NCBI GenBank assembly: GCA_941918925.1
Contig: OW799235.1
Coordinates: forward strand, 32,043,201 to 32,107,200
Origin: Phyto melanocephala
Taxonomy: Eukaryota > Arthropoda > Insecta > Diptera > Rhinophoridae
Length of the DNA: 64,000 nucleotides
Direction: 5' to 3'
A model generated the notes under the pieces. It worked only from the letters and a program-made list of their open reading frames with translations, was not told where the DNA came from and ran no database searches. A program made the position numbers and the translations under genes. Below are positions 22,976-35,162 of the stretch, piece by piece. Position 1 is the first letter of the stretch. The number at the start of each line of letters is the position of its first letter.

Positions 22976-24224
22976 CATTGCCGAGAAGTTTTTCAAAAGT
23001 TTCGTACAAAAGAAATGTGCAAAAGTTCATAACATAATAATTTTTAAGTAATAAAATATCTAGTTTCATCTTTTGAGCCTTTACAATTTTGAAACTAAAA
23101 TAATAGCAATAACGTCAATGCTAATCTCTTATTTCCAGTTTTTGTTTTACTTTTTTCGTCTAGTTTAAAGCCTTCTTATCAAACTGCTAGTCGTATTTTG
23201 TAAAAATCAACTTTTCCAAATTACGTTTAAAGCTCATGCTAAAGTTTAATTGTAGATTGTGAAAAGGGCCGTAAGTCAGATATATGTTTTAAGCCTATAA
23301 AGTGCAGTGAACTGTAAAAGTAATGTTGAATTATAAATAAACTAGCAGCGAAAGTAAATATATTTCTTTTACATATATTTCTGCCCTACCACATGCGAAC
23401 ATAGCGCCATAGTAGAAACATTTAACATGTTTGTATTAAATATTTATTATCTGAATAAAAATAAAAATACACAAGCATGCAAACAGACAAACAAATAAAT
23501 AAATACAGATTATAAGTATAAAAGACTAATATAAAATATGGCCTGTCTGTCGACACTTGAGAATACATAAAATTTAACCCATACCTAGAGATAATTAAAC
23601 CCAATTAGACCATTATACATACTGAAGTACTTGGACTGGCCCTTTTAATACATACTGACAGTAAAAACCTAATGCTTGCCAACAATGTTGAAAGCCAAGT
23701 GAAATATGAGCAACAGCATTACGTTTTTTGCTTCTTTGCGGTAGTAGGAGTAATTTTGTGGAAAATATAGACAAGTGAATGGAAGGAGAAATTATAAGGA
23801 TTCATGTGTGGTACATGGATTTGAAACGACCTTTTTGACAGTAGATAAATTGAGTAATTATAAAAACTAAAAAGATTTATGGCAAACTTTTAGTAAAACG
23901 GGAGTTTCTAAATAAATGGATAAATATTTATATAGTTCAGACATTAAAGAAAATGTTCATAGCCTTCACGCGGTATACACAGGTTCGTCAATGCATTTTG
24001 TAACTTTAACATTGAACTTTAGCGACCCCATAATAAATATGAAATATTCTAAATTTATATCTATAAGACTCAATTTATCCTAAGTCAACCAAAATTAACA
24101 GATATATTAGCAAATTTTTAAAAACAGCATCCAAATATCTTACAAAGCTAAACATATTATAATGATCCTTTTTAGAAAATTTTGGTAAACTCTGTTCTAT
24201 TCTTTAAACGACAAAGATAAAGTA
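22976..24224. other. Unassigned
   Basis: No recognisable coding or repeat structure. Confidence 0.4.
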
Positions 24225-24390
24225 CGATAGTAGTATAGTGCTAAAGGTGTATAAAGCTTTGTTATTCCATTTCTAATTTCTACAATATTAATTTTCAACC
24301 CCGCACAGAGTATATTTTATATGTTATCTAAAAGCTTATGAGTAGAGGAGGCGAGAAGGCGAGTGAGCAATCTATATTCTCGGCTTCTGG
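24225..24390 (+). mobile_element. Degenerate F2-type repeat fragment
   Basis: GGTGTATAAAGCTTTGTTATTCC, TTCTACAATATTAATTTTC and AAAGCTTATGAGTAGAGGAG match the first ~150 bp of F2. The remainder is lost. Confidence 0.55.
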
Positions 24391-24665
24391 ACAATCACAT
24401 AGATTGTGTATATTAACACTAAAAGCACTAGACTAGTAGAACATAGTGAACTATAAGAAATCGTAAATCAATGATAGTACAAAATGCTGTACAAAAATTT
24501 TTTATTTATGTTGTTTATGATGATTGCTCTGCAATAGCAAGTCTTAACATAATGGGACTGTCATGCGTAGTTGCCTAGAAACAAAGCTCTCCGTGTAATT
24601 GCTGTAGTGATTGGAAATCTTGAAAATCTTTAATCCCAACCCTCCCAAATTGAAATATCTCTATA
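24391..24665. other. Unassigned
   Basis: No feature recognised. Confidence 0.4.
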
Positions 24666-25430
24666 CAGTCAAAGCTTGGTTTCACGAATGATATATTGTC
24701 AGGCCCTTTTGTTATATCGAATAATTTGATATATCAAAAAAATTAATTTTATATATATTCCACCTAAAAAAATTTATGCTCTTAAACCATTACATATTTT
24801 TAAAATTTTGTAACACATACAGATCTCGAGGGCAAAAATTTGAAAAAACTAAATCTTGAAGATTCCAGCATTCATCCAAGCACTTTTAGCATGAAGATAA
24901 TTAATAGGCAAAACTTTGTATTGAAATGAGCGTCAATAAGAAGAAGTTTAATCTTTTTTGTGCCTGAAGCATTTGCACACAGAAGTAAAGCAACTCTTTC
25001 TTTTGATATTTTCCTTTCTGGATCTGTAGTTTCTCCAGCTTGACCTAATGTTTTGTTTGGTAGCATTTTCCAATAAAATCCTGTTTCGTCAATATTTAAA
25101 AAATTACAACATGAGCTAAATAGTTCTCTCTTATTTCTTTTTGCAATTCTTGTTTAAATCGTTCTACTTAATTCTCTCTTGATGATAACTTTTCACCTGC
25201 TTTCTTAAGAAGTCTAATGCCGTTTCTTTTATTTTTGAATCTAGCTAAGCAACCTTCACTTGCGTTGAACTCTCCATTACAAAACTTATTTTGTATTTCA
25301 ATGGCTTTTGTTTTCAGTGCTATTCCATTTACTGGTACAAACTTGTTCCTTTGATTTAGAAACCAATCGAACAGCTTTTGTTTTTGTTCACTCAACCAAA
25401 CCAAATGTTTAGGCTTTTTTCAGACAATTT
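24666..25430 (-). pseudogene. Pogo/Tigger-type (CENP-B-like) transposase remnant
   Basis: The minus strand shows, in order, a CENP-B-type DNA-binding half (QKLFDWFLNQRNKFVPVNG ... ALKTKAIEIQNK, then LARFKNKRNGIRL, 25200-25400), then the first catalytic aspartate block (NIDETGFYWKMLPNKTLG, about 25040-25110), then KISKERVALLLCANASGT (about 24950-25000). This order is that of pogo/Tigger DDE transposases. Frameshifts separate the parts and the end of the catalytic domain is missing. A CAGTCAAAGCTTGG sequence preceded by TA at 24664 may be the left terminus. No right terminus was found. Confidence 0.75.
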
Positions 25431-25730
25431 AGTAGATGGTTTGTGTAAAGGGGATAAAACGGGTAAAAACTGAATTTTGGTACTTTTTTGAACATCATTT
25501 ATCTTTTAGAGGGCCAGCAATAGGAAAAAAGTAAAAACGTAGTTTTACTCTCCTTAAAACAATCTACAATGAATTTTTGTACTTTTTCGAAATTTTGGAA
25601 TTTAGGGAGAGTTTAAAATATTTTTTTTTTAAATAAATGAATTAAATTTTTTTTTATAATTTCACTTGATACGTAGCGAAGCACGTGCCGGGCGGATAGA
25701 AGTATATAAAAAATTTCGATAATAAAATAA
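25431..25730. other. Short unassigned spacer
   Basis: It contains GTAGCGAAGCACGTGCCGGG at about 25674-25693, which resembles a widespread arthropod RTE/Helitron-type repeat. Nothing else is visible. Confidence 0.3.
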
Positions 25731-26896
25731 AAACAATTAAGAGTGTTATATTCGGCCGTGCCGAATCTGATAATACTCTACACCATCATGTACATATAAA
25801 AAAAATTTTTGCCTATAACTTTACCGATAAGAGCCCGATTTATCCAAAAATTTACACGAATATCTCTAGAGGCATGTTATAACTACAAATAGTAGCAAAG
25901 GTGCCTATAAATTATTCTATGACTGAACAATTTTAATTTTAGTGGTAAAAATATAGGAAAAAACAGAGGCAGTCGTGTTTATTTACTTATTTGAGATATA
26001 AGTAAATAAACACGAGTTCCTCTGTTTTTTCCCATATTTTTGCCACAAAAATCAACATTTATCACTCTCAATATAATTTGTAAACACGTCTGCTGCCTTA
26101 TTTGTCTATATGATATGTCTCTAGAGATATTTGTAAAACTCTTTGAATAAATCGGTCACGAATTGGCAAAGTTATAGGCAAAAATATTTTTGAAAAAAAT
26201 ATATATACATATTTTTTAAATGTCAAGTTATTACAGCTTTTAATTTTTTTTTTAGACATATTAGAGACTTTAAAACATAGGCTATAGTATCGAAAGTAAT
26301 TAGTGAGAAACACTGACAAATCGGCTTAAAACTAACTGAGATATAAGCACACAAATACAAAAGCTTAAGTGTTTTTCCTAAAACTTACAGCGAAAATCTA
26401 TTTTTTCGGCTTTTGTACAACACAGTGGAATGATAAAAAAAAAGAGCTCAGCTGGTAGTATATAGGATACTAAAAAATTTGAAACCAAAGATGGCCGCTA
26501 CTACAAAATGGCGTACAATTAATGTATACTAAATCTAGTAATCAAAAATGTATTCAGTTCAACCCACACAATATTGGTATTAAGCGAAAGGACTTAGCCA
26601 ATGGAATACAGTAAATAATGGAAAATTTTAAGTATAAGATGGCGTCCGAATGGCGTATATATGGGTCAAAAATATTAATAACTTTTCAACACCCATAATA
26701 TGGGTATTAAATGTAATACAGTAAACTATGGAAAAATGCATAATCAAAAATGACAACGGAAATAATCAAACAAAATTAAATCTAAGCTAAGGCAAGATGT
26801 GGTCAGTGACCCACTGGTCACTAAGCATATGTATATGATGCTGAAGGATGTTATCAGATTTAACATGGCCACAGATAGCGTTCTTCCCTTTTTTTT
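25731..26896. mobile_element. F3 hairpin repeat, head-to-head composite copy
   Basis: The left part is in minus orientation, beginning with AAACAATTAAGAG and hairpin ATTCGGCCGTGCCGAAT. It switches near 25993 to plus orientation and runs through the GATGGCGTCC-containing body to a degraded terminal hairpin near 26860-26896. The arms 25815-25985 and 26000-26195 are inverted copies of each other at roughly 70% or more by eye, so the element is a large palindrome. It is non-coding. Confidence 0.7.
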
Positions 26897-28955
26897 AATA
26901 CGGTTCAAGTAATAAATTAAACTTTCCATGTTTCTTGCGTAGAATATGTGTTGAAACTTTATTGATGAAAATTAGAAAAGATTTGCTTATAAATTACCTT
27001 TGCCATTACACAAAAGCACGAGCTAATGTTACTTAGCATAATTTTTTAATACAAACACCACACCTTTTATTTAAGAAAATACATTACAACAAACTACATG
27101 GTAACTGGTTGAATATAGGCTTGTTCACACTACGCTAATATTTCACAAAATATAATCACTAATAAAGCATTGAAATTAAAATTTTTATTACAAATAAATT
27201 TAATTAAAAACTTTTTTACTTTAAATAAATATTTCAAAAAATAGTAGATATGCTTACTTGGGCAAATATTTATCAAATTCATGAATTATGCAGATAATAC
27301 CAACAACAGAAAACGTAATATTAAATTAAAACCTTGCAAAAACGTTGTTTTATTTTATTTTTATAAACTGCGGTTTGCTTTATTGCAAAAACGAAACATT
27401 AGAAATTTACGATGTAAAATTGAAACCACTGTAATAATTTTTAACACGAATGATTTAACTTCTATCATAATTTCTTTTTTATTTGTTATTAAACTTAATT
27501 TGATATACACACAACACAATCTGTTGTACCACTGCTGCACCAGCTGCGCGTGTTCACTGCCACAATTGTTATGATCTACAATGTGGTAAAAACATATATG
27601 ACAGTAGTACTAGTATGTTACAGAAAAGAACCAAGGAATATAATAATACAAGAAGGACATAAGTCATTATGTCCTTCTTCAATACTCTCACAGATATGAG
27701 TATTGTCGGAGACAAGGAGCATAATGCTTATAATCGCTTGTAAAAAACGTAAATCAGTCTAAATCTGTAACAATATAATTGGTCGTATGTAAACGCCATA
27801 ATAATTGTTGTAGGGCAAGACAAATGCGGCACTGGCGAATATAATGAGACTTCCAACCCACTCTAAATTAAAAAAAAAAAACATTATTTTTATTTAATCT
27901 ATGCGTTACTTAAGATTCAACTTTTACTACAAATACGGTAGAAAATACGGAAATAAACACAGAGCAAACAATCACACACATACACACACAAACATAAATG
28001 CGATTATGAAAATGCAAAGATAAAGAAACAAAAATTGGTGTAAATACATACTCGCAGATGCTAAGGTAATATTGTTTAATATTAGATGTAAATATAGGGA
28101 GCCAGTAGCCACAATAAAATTAAGTGTAATGGTAAGAAGGGCAAAAGAGTGGCCGGCCAACAAAAGATGTAAATAAATATTATTTCCATAGAACATTAAG
28201 ACAAATACAGTATAATGATGTGTAAATAGTATGGGCAAAATAAAGAGCTAAAGGAAGAGTAGTTAAAGGAAAAAATTAATTTGAGTTATTAGAAATCATC
28301 AAAAATTTATGCTTCATTAATCTAACGGCAATGCTTACTTGTTTTGTACGAATAATTTAGATGAATTTCCATATAATGAGGGAAAATTAAAATAAATAAT
28401 GATAACATTTTACAATAAGAAAGAGAAAAATGTTAACAGAAAAAGTTAAAAAATTGCTCACTTTACTAAATTGGTTATACTAAAAGAAAAACAAGAATAT
28501 ACTCTAATTTTCACCCATCATTAAAAAAATTCCAACAATTACTTAAATTGCTTAAAATAAATAACTGTATTCAACTAAATTACAAACAAAAGAAAGAAAA
28601 GATATTGGAAGTGATAATGGAGTATAAAACGTTTTTTTTTAATTAACTTTTTTTCCAAAGCAAAGCAGAGCACCGGTCAAAGAAAACAGAACTTTATATT
28701 TCAGCATTTTTGAGAGATGAATTTACCTCCTTCTTTTGAATTCACAATCTCATTATACCCTACCTTTACTTAAAGGCCGTCTAGAAGGTCTCTAAAAGAC
28801 CTAACATTCATTCGTACTATTTACGTTGAAAACGTTATTGAAACCAAATAAAACCAAAAGGAATTAAACAAATAAAACCAAAAAATAGATTTTATTTAGT
28901 TGTGTCTAAAGCTGCTAAACATTGAGTTTAATAATGCTGACCTCGAAACAGAGAG
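26897..28955. other. Unassigned; two small hairpins
   Basis: Short frames at 27281-27574 and 27972-28238 are low-complexity or hydrophobic and not supported. AGAAGGACATAA/TTATGTCCTTCT (27651-27678) and CAATACTC/GAGTATTG (27680-27705) form adjacent stem-loops. Confidence 0.4.
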
Positions 28956-30077
28956 AAACAAGTAAGAGAACTTTATTCGAGTGTACCGAATTTTTTGTAC
29001 CTAGCACCAATTTGATATACTTTTATAACACAAAACTAAATATTTTGCTATTAACAGTAATCGCTACGGAATAATCTTTTTATACTAAAGTATGTATTGC
29101 TTTCTTTGTATAATTTTTGTATGCTAGTAAATTGTTTTCGTAAATTTAGTCTTTCAGTGAAAGTGGACGTTATAGTCGGCTTGTCAAAACAGTTTCTACT
29201 AAAATATACAACTTAGATATTTCAGTCCCTTATTCTTCCCAAAACTTTGTCCATAGAGAAATTATATGAAATTATGATAAAGCATTATACGGGAGGTAGG
29301 CAATAAAATGGGCGTGTCACCTAAATGTTCTGGCATAGTAATGTTGACTAAAAAGATATATGTAGCCAATTTCATCATCATACCTCTAATTTTGTCAGTT
29401 TTATGAGCTTTTAAATTTCATTAACAGTAGAATACGTAAAAAGTGGGCGTTTTATTAGGCGAGTTTCTGCCAATAAACTCAACTCAGATATTTCAATATA
29501 CATAGAGTCATTTATTCTTCAAAAAACTTTAATCATAAAGTAATTATATGAATTTGTGGTAAGGCGTTATATGAAAGGTGGGGGTAAAATTGGGCGTATC
29601 ATATTTATTTTCCGTTAGTACAAAGCGTTTGTTCAAAAAGCAATGTTTGCAAAATTTTAGAATAATACATCTTATTTTGTCAGTTTTATTACGTTTATAT
29701 ATTTGAAATTTCATGGCTCTTTGTTAATGATGTGTCCAAACGCATTTTATTCGATGTTAGAAGGACATGGAATTTTTACGTACTCTTGCATTATGAGCTA
29801 TAGCTCTATTCCTAATATTCTGATTTAGCCCATTTTCAATACCAAACAAACCTTGTGTATAAAAAATATTCTGGAAAAATTTGAGCCTTTTGGGTTAGAG
29901 CTCTATCGTGGTTCTAACAGACGAACAGACTGACGGTCATAACTAGATCGACATAAAGTGAAACCAGGTCTCAAAAGATATATACTTTATGGGGTTTAAA
30001 ATGGATTTTTCGATGTGCTACAAACGGAGTGACAAAATAAATATATCCCCACACTATTTTTGGTAGTGGGTATAATA
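28956..30077 (-). mobile_element. F1 hairpin repeat, copy c (without mariner)
   Basis: It begins AAACAAGTAAGAGAAC in the plus direction with a decayed hairpin and ends TTTTGGTAGTGGGTATAAT. The body is homologous to F1 copies a and b. At about 29105-29120 it shows an uninterrupted CTTTCTTTGTATAATTTTTG where copies a and b carry the mariner. It therefore preserves the pre-insertion site. Confidence 0.8.
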
Positions 30078-31572
30078 AGAATGTGTATAATATTACGAGT
30101 TTGATAAAATTAGTAAAACGCAAGAAATTTGTTAGAATTTGAAATCAGAAGGTCGTTTGCAGGTTTTAAAAAGCGCTTTAAAGGCATATATTAAAACAAA
30201 AATTATGTTTGTTTTTATTTGATCGTACCGAGTCTAATATACCATTCACAATTATGTAGCTGAATGGGTTTTTCAAACTTCCAAAAATCTTGGTTTTGTG
30301 CTAAACAAATATATTCGCTATTTTGTTTCATAAACAATTCCATATTTTTATTTTTTGTACAAAGATTACTCTAACTAATTATACAAGCCTTTTATTGGAC
30401 ACAGAATTTAGAGCGTACAGGAAATCTTATCTTATATTTTATTTACTTGATTTCACCCATTTTTTTCGAATGCCATTTTAAATTTCGACATTTTCCTTTT
30501 TTTGCTGTTTCTACTAGTCAATTACTTTAGGTGAAGTTATCAAGAAGATGGAAGAGGAGAGAGTTATTAGATTTGATACACATATATAAAGATTGTTTAC
30601 ATCATTCTGCTTAATAACAATGTTGATCTGTATATTTTCTCAAAGTTAAAAAAGAAGAATTTTCGTTTATTCTTTATATAAAATTTTTTAAAGCATTTAT
30701 AAGGGGTGTCACAAAATTAACGCAAAATTTTAATATGTCGACAATTTTGTAGTAAAGTAGTGGCAACCCTACAATATAACAATTCTATAGCTGATAGATT
30801 ACGATTAGTAAAAATAAAGGAAACAACGTCTTTATTATTCAACAGTTTTTAAAAATAATGAAGGTTTGGGGGTAGCAGTAGGATAATTTGATACCAAATA
30901 CATATATATAGTGTTTTGACTTTGCTTACTGTGAAGAGATTAATTGAAAAATTCAGTGAGACAATTAAATGATCCACTAGAGACACCAATCACACTGTAC
31001 ATCCAAAATTAAGCCATTTAAATGGTGATATCGAAGCAAGAGGAAAGTTTTCATACTTGCTCATATCGACCAAACAATTTTGTAAGATACGCACTACAAT
31101 GTCCTTTACTCCTTACTCTTCCCGAAGGAATCTAAGAAAAATAATTTACAAACAATAGCTCATATTGTCTGGTGGTCAATAATTTTTCTTAGAGAAAAGA
31201 AATTATAACAGACAAACCTAAGAAAAAAAGCGAGCTTTGTACTAAGTGCTAAGGCTAAAGTGACAAGCCTCAAAAAGGCATACCAGTTGTGTAATTAACT
31301 GTAATGTCCAATTATGTTGTTTAATAAAACGCACTAAAGAAGAATAAACTTGATATATAATAGTTAAATTGCCCTGAAAGTAAGATAGCATTAGAACAGC
31401 AAAAAAAAAATTAACAGCTTTATCGCAGCCTCAGTAACTAATGTTCTGTCAAAATCGAATTTTGTAATTGCACATAAGAGGGTTAAAAATGTTTGCCGCT
31501 TTTGTTTATGTAGGCCTGGAAAGCTTTTAAAGTTATCAGAAAAAAATTAAATTAAATTTAAAATTAAGTATA
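30078..31572. other. Unassigned
   Basis: Nothing recognisable apart from a weak hairpin-repeat start near 30215-30245 (GATCGTACCGAGTC, TATACCATTCAC). Confidence 0.4.
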
Positions 31573-31829
31573 GAGTTATTTTAATCTTAATTTAAGTAAA
31601 CAGAAATCAATTGGCTACTTCACAAGGTGCCCTAAGTGTCATATTTTCATAAAGTCGTAATTTAACAAAAAGGTTAAAATTATTATTATTCATTGTATTG
31701 ATTATTGTAACATTTCTGGACATTTTTAAAATTTTTAAAAATTATGGCTTTAAGACAATACGACACTGATGACACCTTGTGAATTATCCAACTGATTTCT
31801 GTTTACTTTAATTAACATTAAAATAACTC
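31573..31829. mobile_element. MITE / foldback element with long inverted arms
   Basis: The left arm from GAGTTATTTTAAT through AGTAAACAGAAATCA and CACAAGGTG (31573-31660) is inverted at 31740-31829 with roughly 80% match by eye. The spacer is A+T-rich and non-coding. The exact termini and target duplication are unclear. Confidence 0.65.
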
Positions 31830-33091
31830 AAAACTTATGTTTACCGCAAATCAAATATTCCACTTAAAATCTCTCTATGGCAAATTAAAATCTTTATTCG
31901 ATTAAAATAATAAATTAATCATATATTTATTCTAAACATCTTTCTAGTTCAAATGAGTTTAAATGAATTTTAAATATTAATCATATAGTTTATAAAATTA
32001 ATTAATTATTTGTAGGTGTCGGTGAATTATCTCCAGCTTTATTGTGTTTGTAGTGGTTTATTTATATGAATATATTTTACGCATTCAATTTACCAACTGT
32101 TGTTATATAAGTGCATGCAAATGAATGTATTCTGAGATAATACATAATTTACACTTAAATTCATTTACTAAAATTTCTATGATACAGACTGACTACTCTC
32201 TGTATTAACATACATAACACATTGTCTCTGTCTGCTTGTCTTTCTATCTGTCCTTTACTATTTATAACTGGCTGTTTGTTGAATGGTGGGTTTGTTGGTT
32301 TGTCAATCTGCTTAAATCAACAGTCAAGTGTCATGCACATCGAACAACAACAATACATAACGCAACAGCGCAAAGTACAAAATCATTAAAATATAAATAT
32401 TTATTATATTCGTACTTCAAACAACATGAAATAATAAAATTCAATTAATTTTCCTCATGCAAATTTGTATATATAACTATTCCAGTGTTGCCAGCTTAGG
32501 CTTCTGTGAGCCTTTGTTATGTCTTCTTATACGCATATTAGTTTAAAATTTATGTTTTTCTAATCTTTTGAATTTAACATTTATTCATAAATGGTATAAA
32601 AGTATCTACAAATAGTGTTAAAATAAAATGTAAAAGTATTTATAAAGAAAGAAATTTTCAAATGTATTGCTCACTAACCTATGCCCGCGACTTCGTCTGC
32701 GTAGTTATCGGCAAGAAAGGTAGCCTCTTCATGTAATTATTTAGGTTCTTCTATATCTGTGTGAAAATTTCATTTGAATCCGTTAAGTTATTTTTGCGAG
32801 ATTGAGTAAAAAAATTGAAACTTTTAAAAATAAAAACGTTCATACTAATTAAAATAGTGGAATAGAACTTAATGCAAATATATTAGAAAAAATACTTCTA
32901 CAGATGACGATAGATGATTACATTTTGTTCCGCCAGTACGTGTAAATTTTGACTCTCGAAACGTTTGAACAACCAAATAACTAAATACAAAAAAAAACGT
33001 TTCGCATAATTTCCCGAATTCATCTAATCATTGTGATGAATCTAGGTTGTTGTTGTTGAGTAACAAACATCCAAACATCTAAACATACAAG
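31830..33091. other. Mostly unassigned, one repeat fragment
   Basis: At about 32680-32800, CCTATGCCCGCGACTTCGTC and GAAAATTTCATTTGAATCCG match a repeat 3' region very common in arthropods (RTE/Helitron-associated). The rest shows nothing. Confidence 0.4.
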
Positions 33092-34690
33092 GTTAGGTTA
33101 GGTTAGGTTAAGTTGAAAAGGAGGGACACCAAAAGCCCAAAACAACGACAGGTACACACTTATGCATAGTTGGCATGTTGCGCGCTCCATATGGAAAAAG
33201 GAATTCGCAACAAAAACCATAAACATAATTTCCCGTAAATAACGGACTAGTTCAAGAACCCAGTCCCCTCAATGTAACTCCTTATGGATCTCTAGTATCC
33301 ACTGTAAAATTCTCGCGCCTAATATGCCCAAATGCAGGACAATGCCAGAGGTAGTGTACCAAAGTCTTATCCTCCTTCTCGCATGCTCTATATGTTGTTT
33401 TCTCAGATAATTTCATGCGAGCTAGATGGGTTTTCAACTCCGTATGACCTGTAATTACACTGGTTAGCTTCCTCAGTGTTGGTCTACTTAGTCTCAGAAT
33501 CTCCCTTGATTTCCCAAGATTTGGGTCACCCCATTGTGTTTTTATCACCTTATCGATATTAGTGCTTTGCCATTTTCTGACATGTTCCTCCATCGCCCAA
33601 CATTTAAGTTCATCCTTTAATCGTTTAAAGGGTTTAGTATTTTTCAGAGTTATAGCACTCAGAAGAGCTCTTATTTTGGATAATTTATCAGCTTTCTCGT
33701 TACCAATCAGCCCGTGATGACTTGGTATCCATATTATCTCCAGATGCTTACAATTTGCATATAAGTTTATTTCTTTTTTGCATTGCAGGACGTTCCGGAA
33801 TTCAACTTTATCCTTTCTCAATGTCTTAATCACTGATAGGCTATCCGTAAATATACGAATCGAGGCTTTGCTATTCGTTTCCTTAAACTATTTAATTCCT
33901 TCCGTTATCGCCATGATCTCAGCCTGGAATATGGTATTTTGATCTAGTAGACGGAAGTATTTGCTTCTATTTCGGCTTATGTCGTATAAGACCATTCCAG
34001 TTTGGCCAACAATCTTCGAACCGTCTGTATAAAGATCAATTCCCTGGGTTATTTCATTCGATTCTCCCTTTTCCGGTATTATGATGATGCAATTTGTATT
34101 TTCATATCTCATCGGAATTTTACCACATATTACTTCCGTAATATTTCCCATCGGTAAGATATCCGTTATTCTTTGGTATCTGGTCTTATGTTTTCTTATA
34201 AGCCATTCATCTATTGCCAATAATCTTGTGGCAGCTAAGGCCGCTTCATATTTTACCTGTATCTCTATTGGCCCAATGGATAATATATTCTCAATGGCCA
34301 TTTTGGATGTGGTCCTCACTGCAAATACTAATGCAACACTGTCTCTGAATCTTTTGAAGAGGTTTTACATTCACCTTTTTCTCTTAAGATGTCCACCACA
34401 CTAACGAAGCATACGTCATGATCGGCCGCAGAACACTCGTATATAGCTAATGTGTCATCCTTGGGCTTATGTCGCACTTTGAGCCTATCGCTCTTCTGCA
34501 GAGGGTCCATATTCTCTGAGCCTTTTCTACTTTGCACTCAATGTGGTCCTTCCAGGGTAGTCTCAAGTCAAGTACTATTCCTAGGTATTTGACCTTCTTA
34601 TCAATCTTAATTGTCTTATTTCGAAACATGGAATAGCTATCCACCGGTATCTTCCTCTTTCTTAAATCAATTATCACTAGCTTTTTTAGT
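33092..34690 (-). pseudogene. RNase-H-bearing LINE (I/LOA-type), 5'-truncated ORF2
   Basis: From right to left on the minus strand: RT connection (KVKYLGIVLDLRLPWKDHIE about 34560; RPIMTYASLVWW about 34420, followed by a stop), linker, then RNase H. The RNase H has DLYTDGSK (first Asp, about 34030), QAEIMAI (Glu, about 33920), FTDSLSVIK (Asp, about 33850) and WIPSHHGLIGNEKADKLSK (final His/Asp, about 33720), so all acidic residues are present. A single TAG at 33888-33890 interrupts an otherwise open frame from 34319 to 33282. A C-terminal Cys/His motif (CEKEDKTLVHYLWHCPAF) follows. The 3' UTR ends in TTAGG-like repeats at 33092-33112. Truncated near 34690; the endonuclease and RT core are absent. 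Confidence 0.85.
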
Positions 34691-35162
34691 GTTTGAGTTT
34701 TCAAACAAAGTAAAACAAAACGCAACATTGAAACAGAACAGCGGTAAAGCATAGCATAATCATCGAGTACAGAAAATATTGAGCATCAGTGTTACTAAAT
34801 AATTGCATTTAAGCCAATTTAAAGAGAAATAATTTCTCTGCTTATGTGAACATGTGAACTTATATTATTACATAACAATGAAATTAAAAATCTCTCTGAA
34901 AGTTTTTCTTTATTTTTAGGTTTACTGTCAAAATATTCAAACACGTTTTGAGAGTTCTATTACAGTCTTAATGTTGTATTAGATCTTGATTCCGATTAAG
35001 CTTTGATATATTTTAACGTTATTCTATTTCAGGTTTATTCTACTCTTCATTAATTTTATCGTAAAGCAAAACATATTCTTTTTCAAGTTTGGATTTGTTA
35101 ATGAGAGAGTTATAAATATACATACAAAATTAAAAATTTAATGAGATAGATTGTGAGCGATT
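34691..35162. other. Unassigned
   Basis: No feature recognised. Confidence 0.4.

Noticed and set aside
27972..28238. 88-codon hydrophobic ORF
   Set aside because: Made by A/T-rich sequence and CA repeats read in antisense; ends in a microsatellite.
33092..33112. True interstitial telomere array
   Set aside because: Only about three TTAGG units, and they coincide with the LINE 3' end also seen at other copies.
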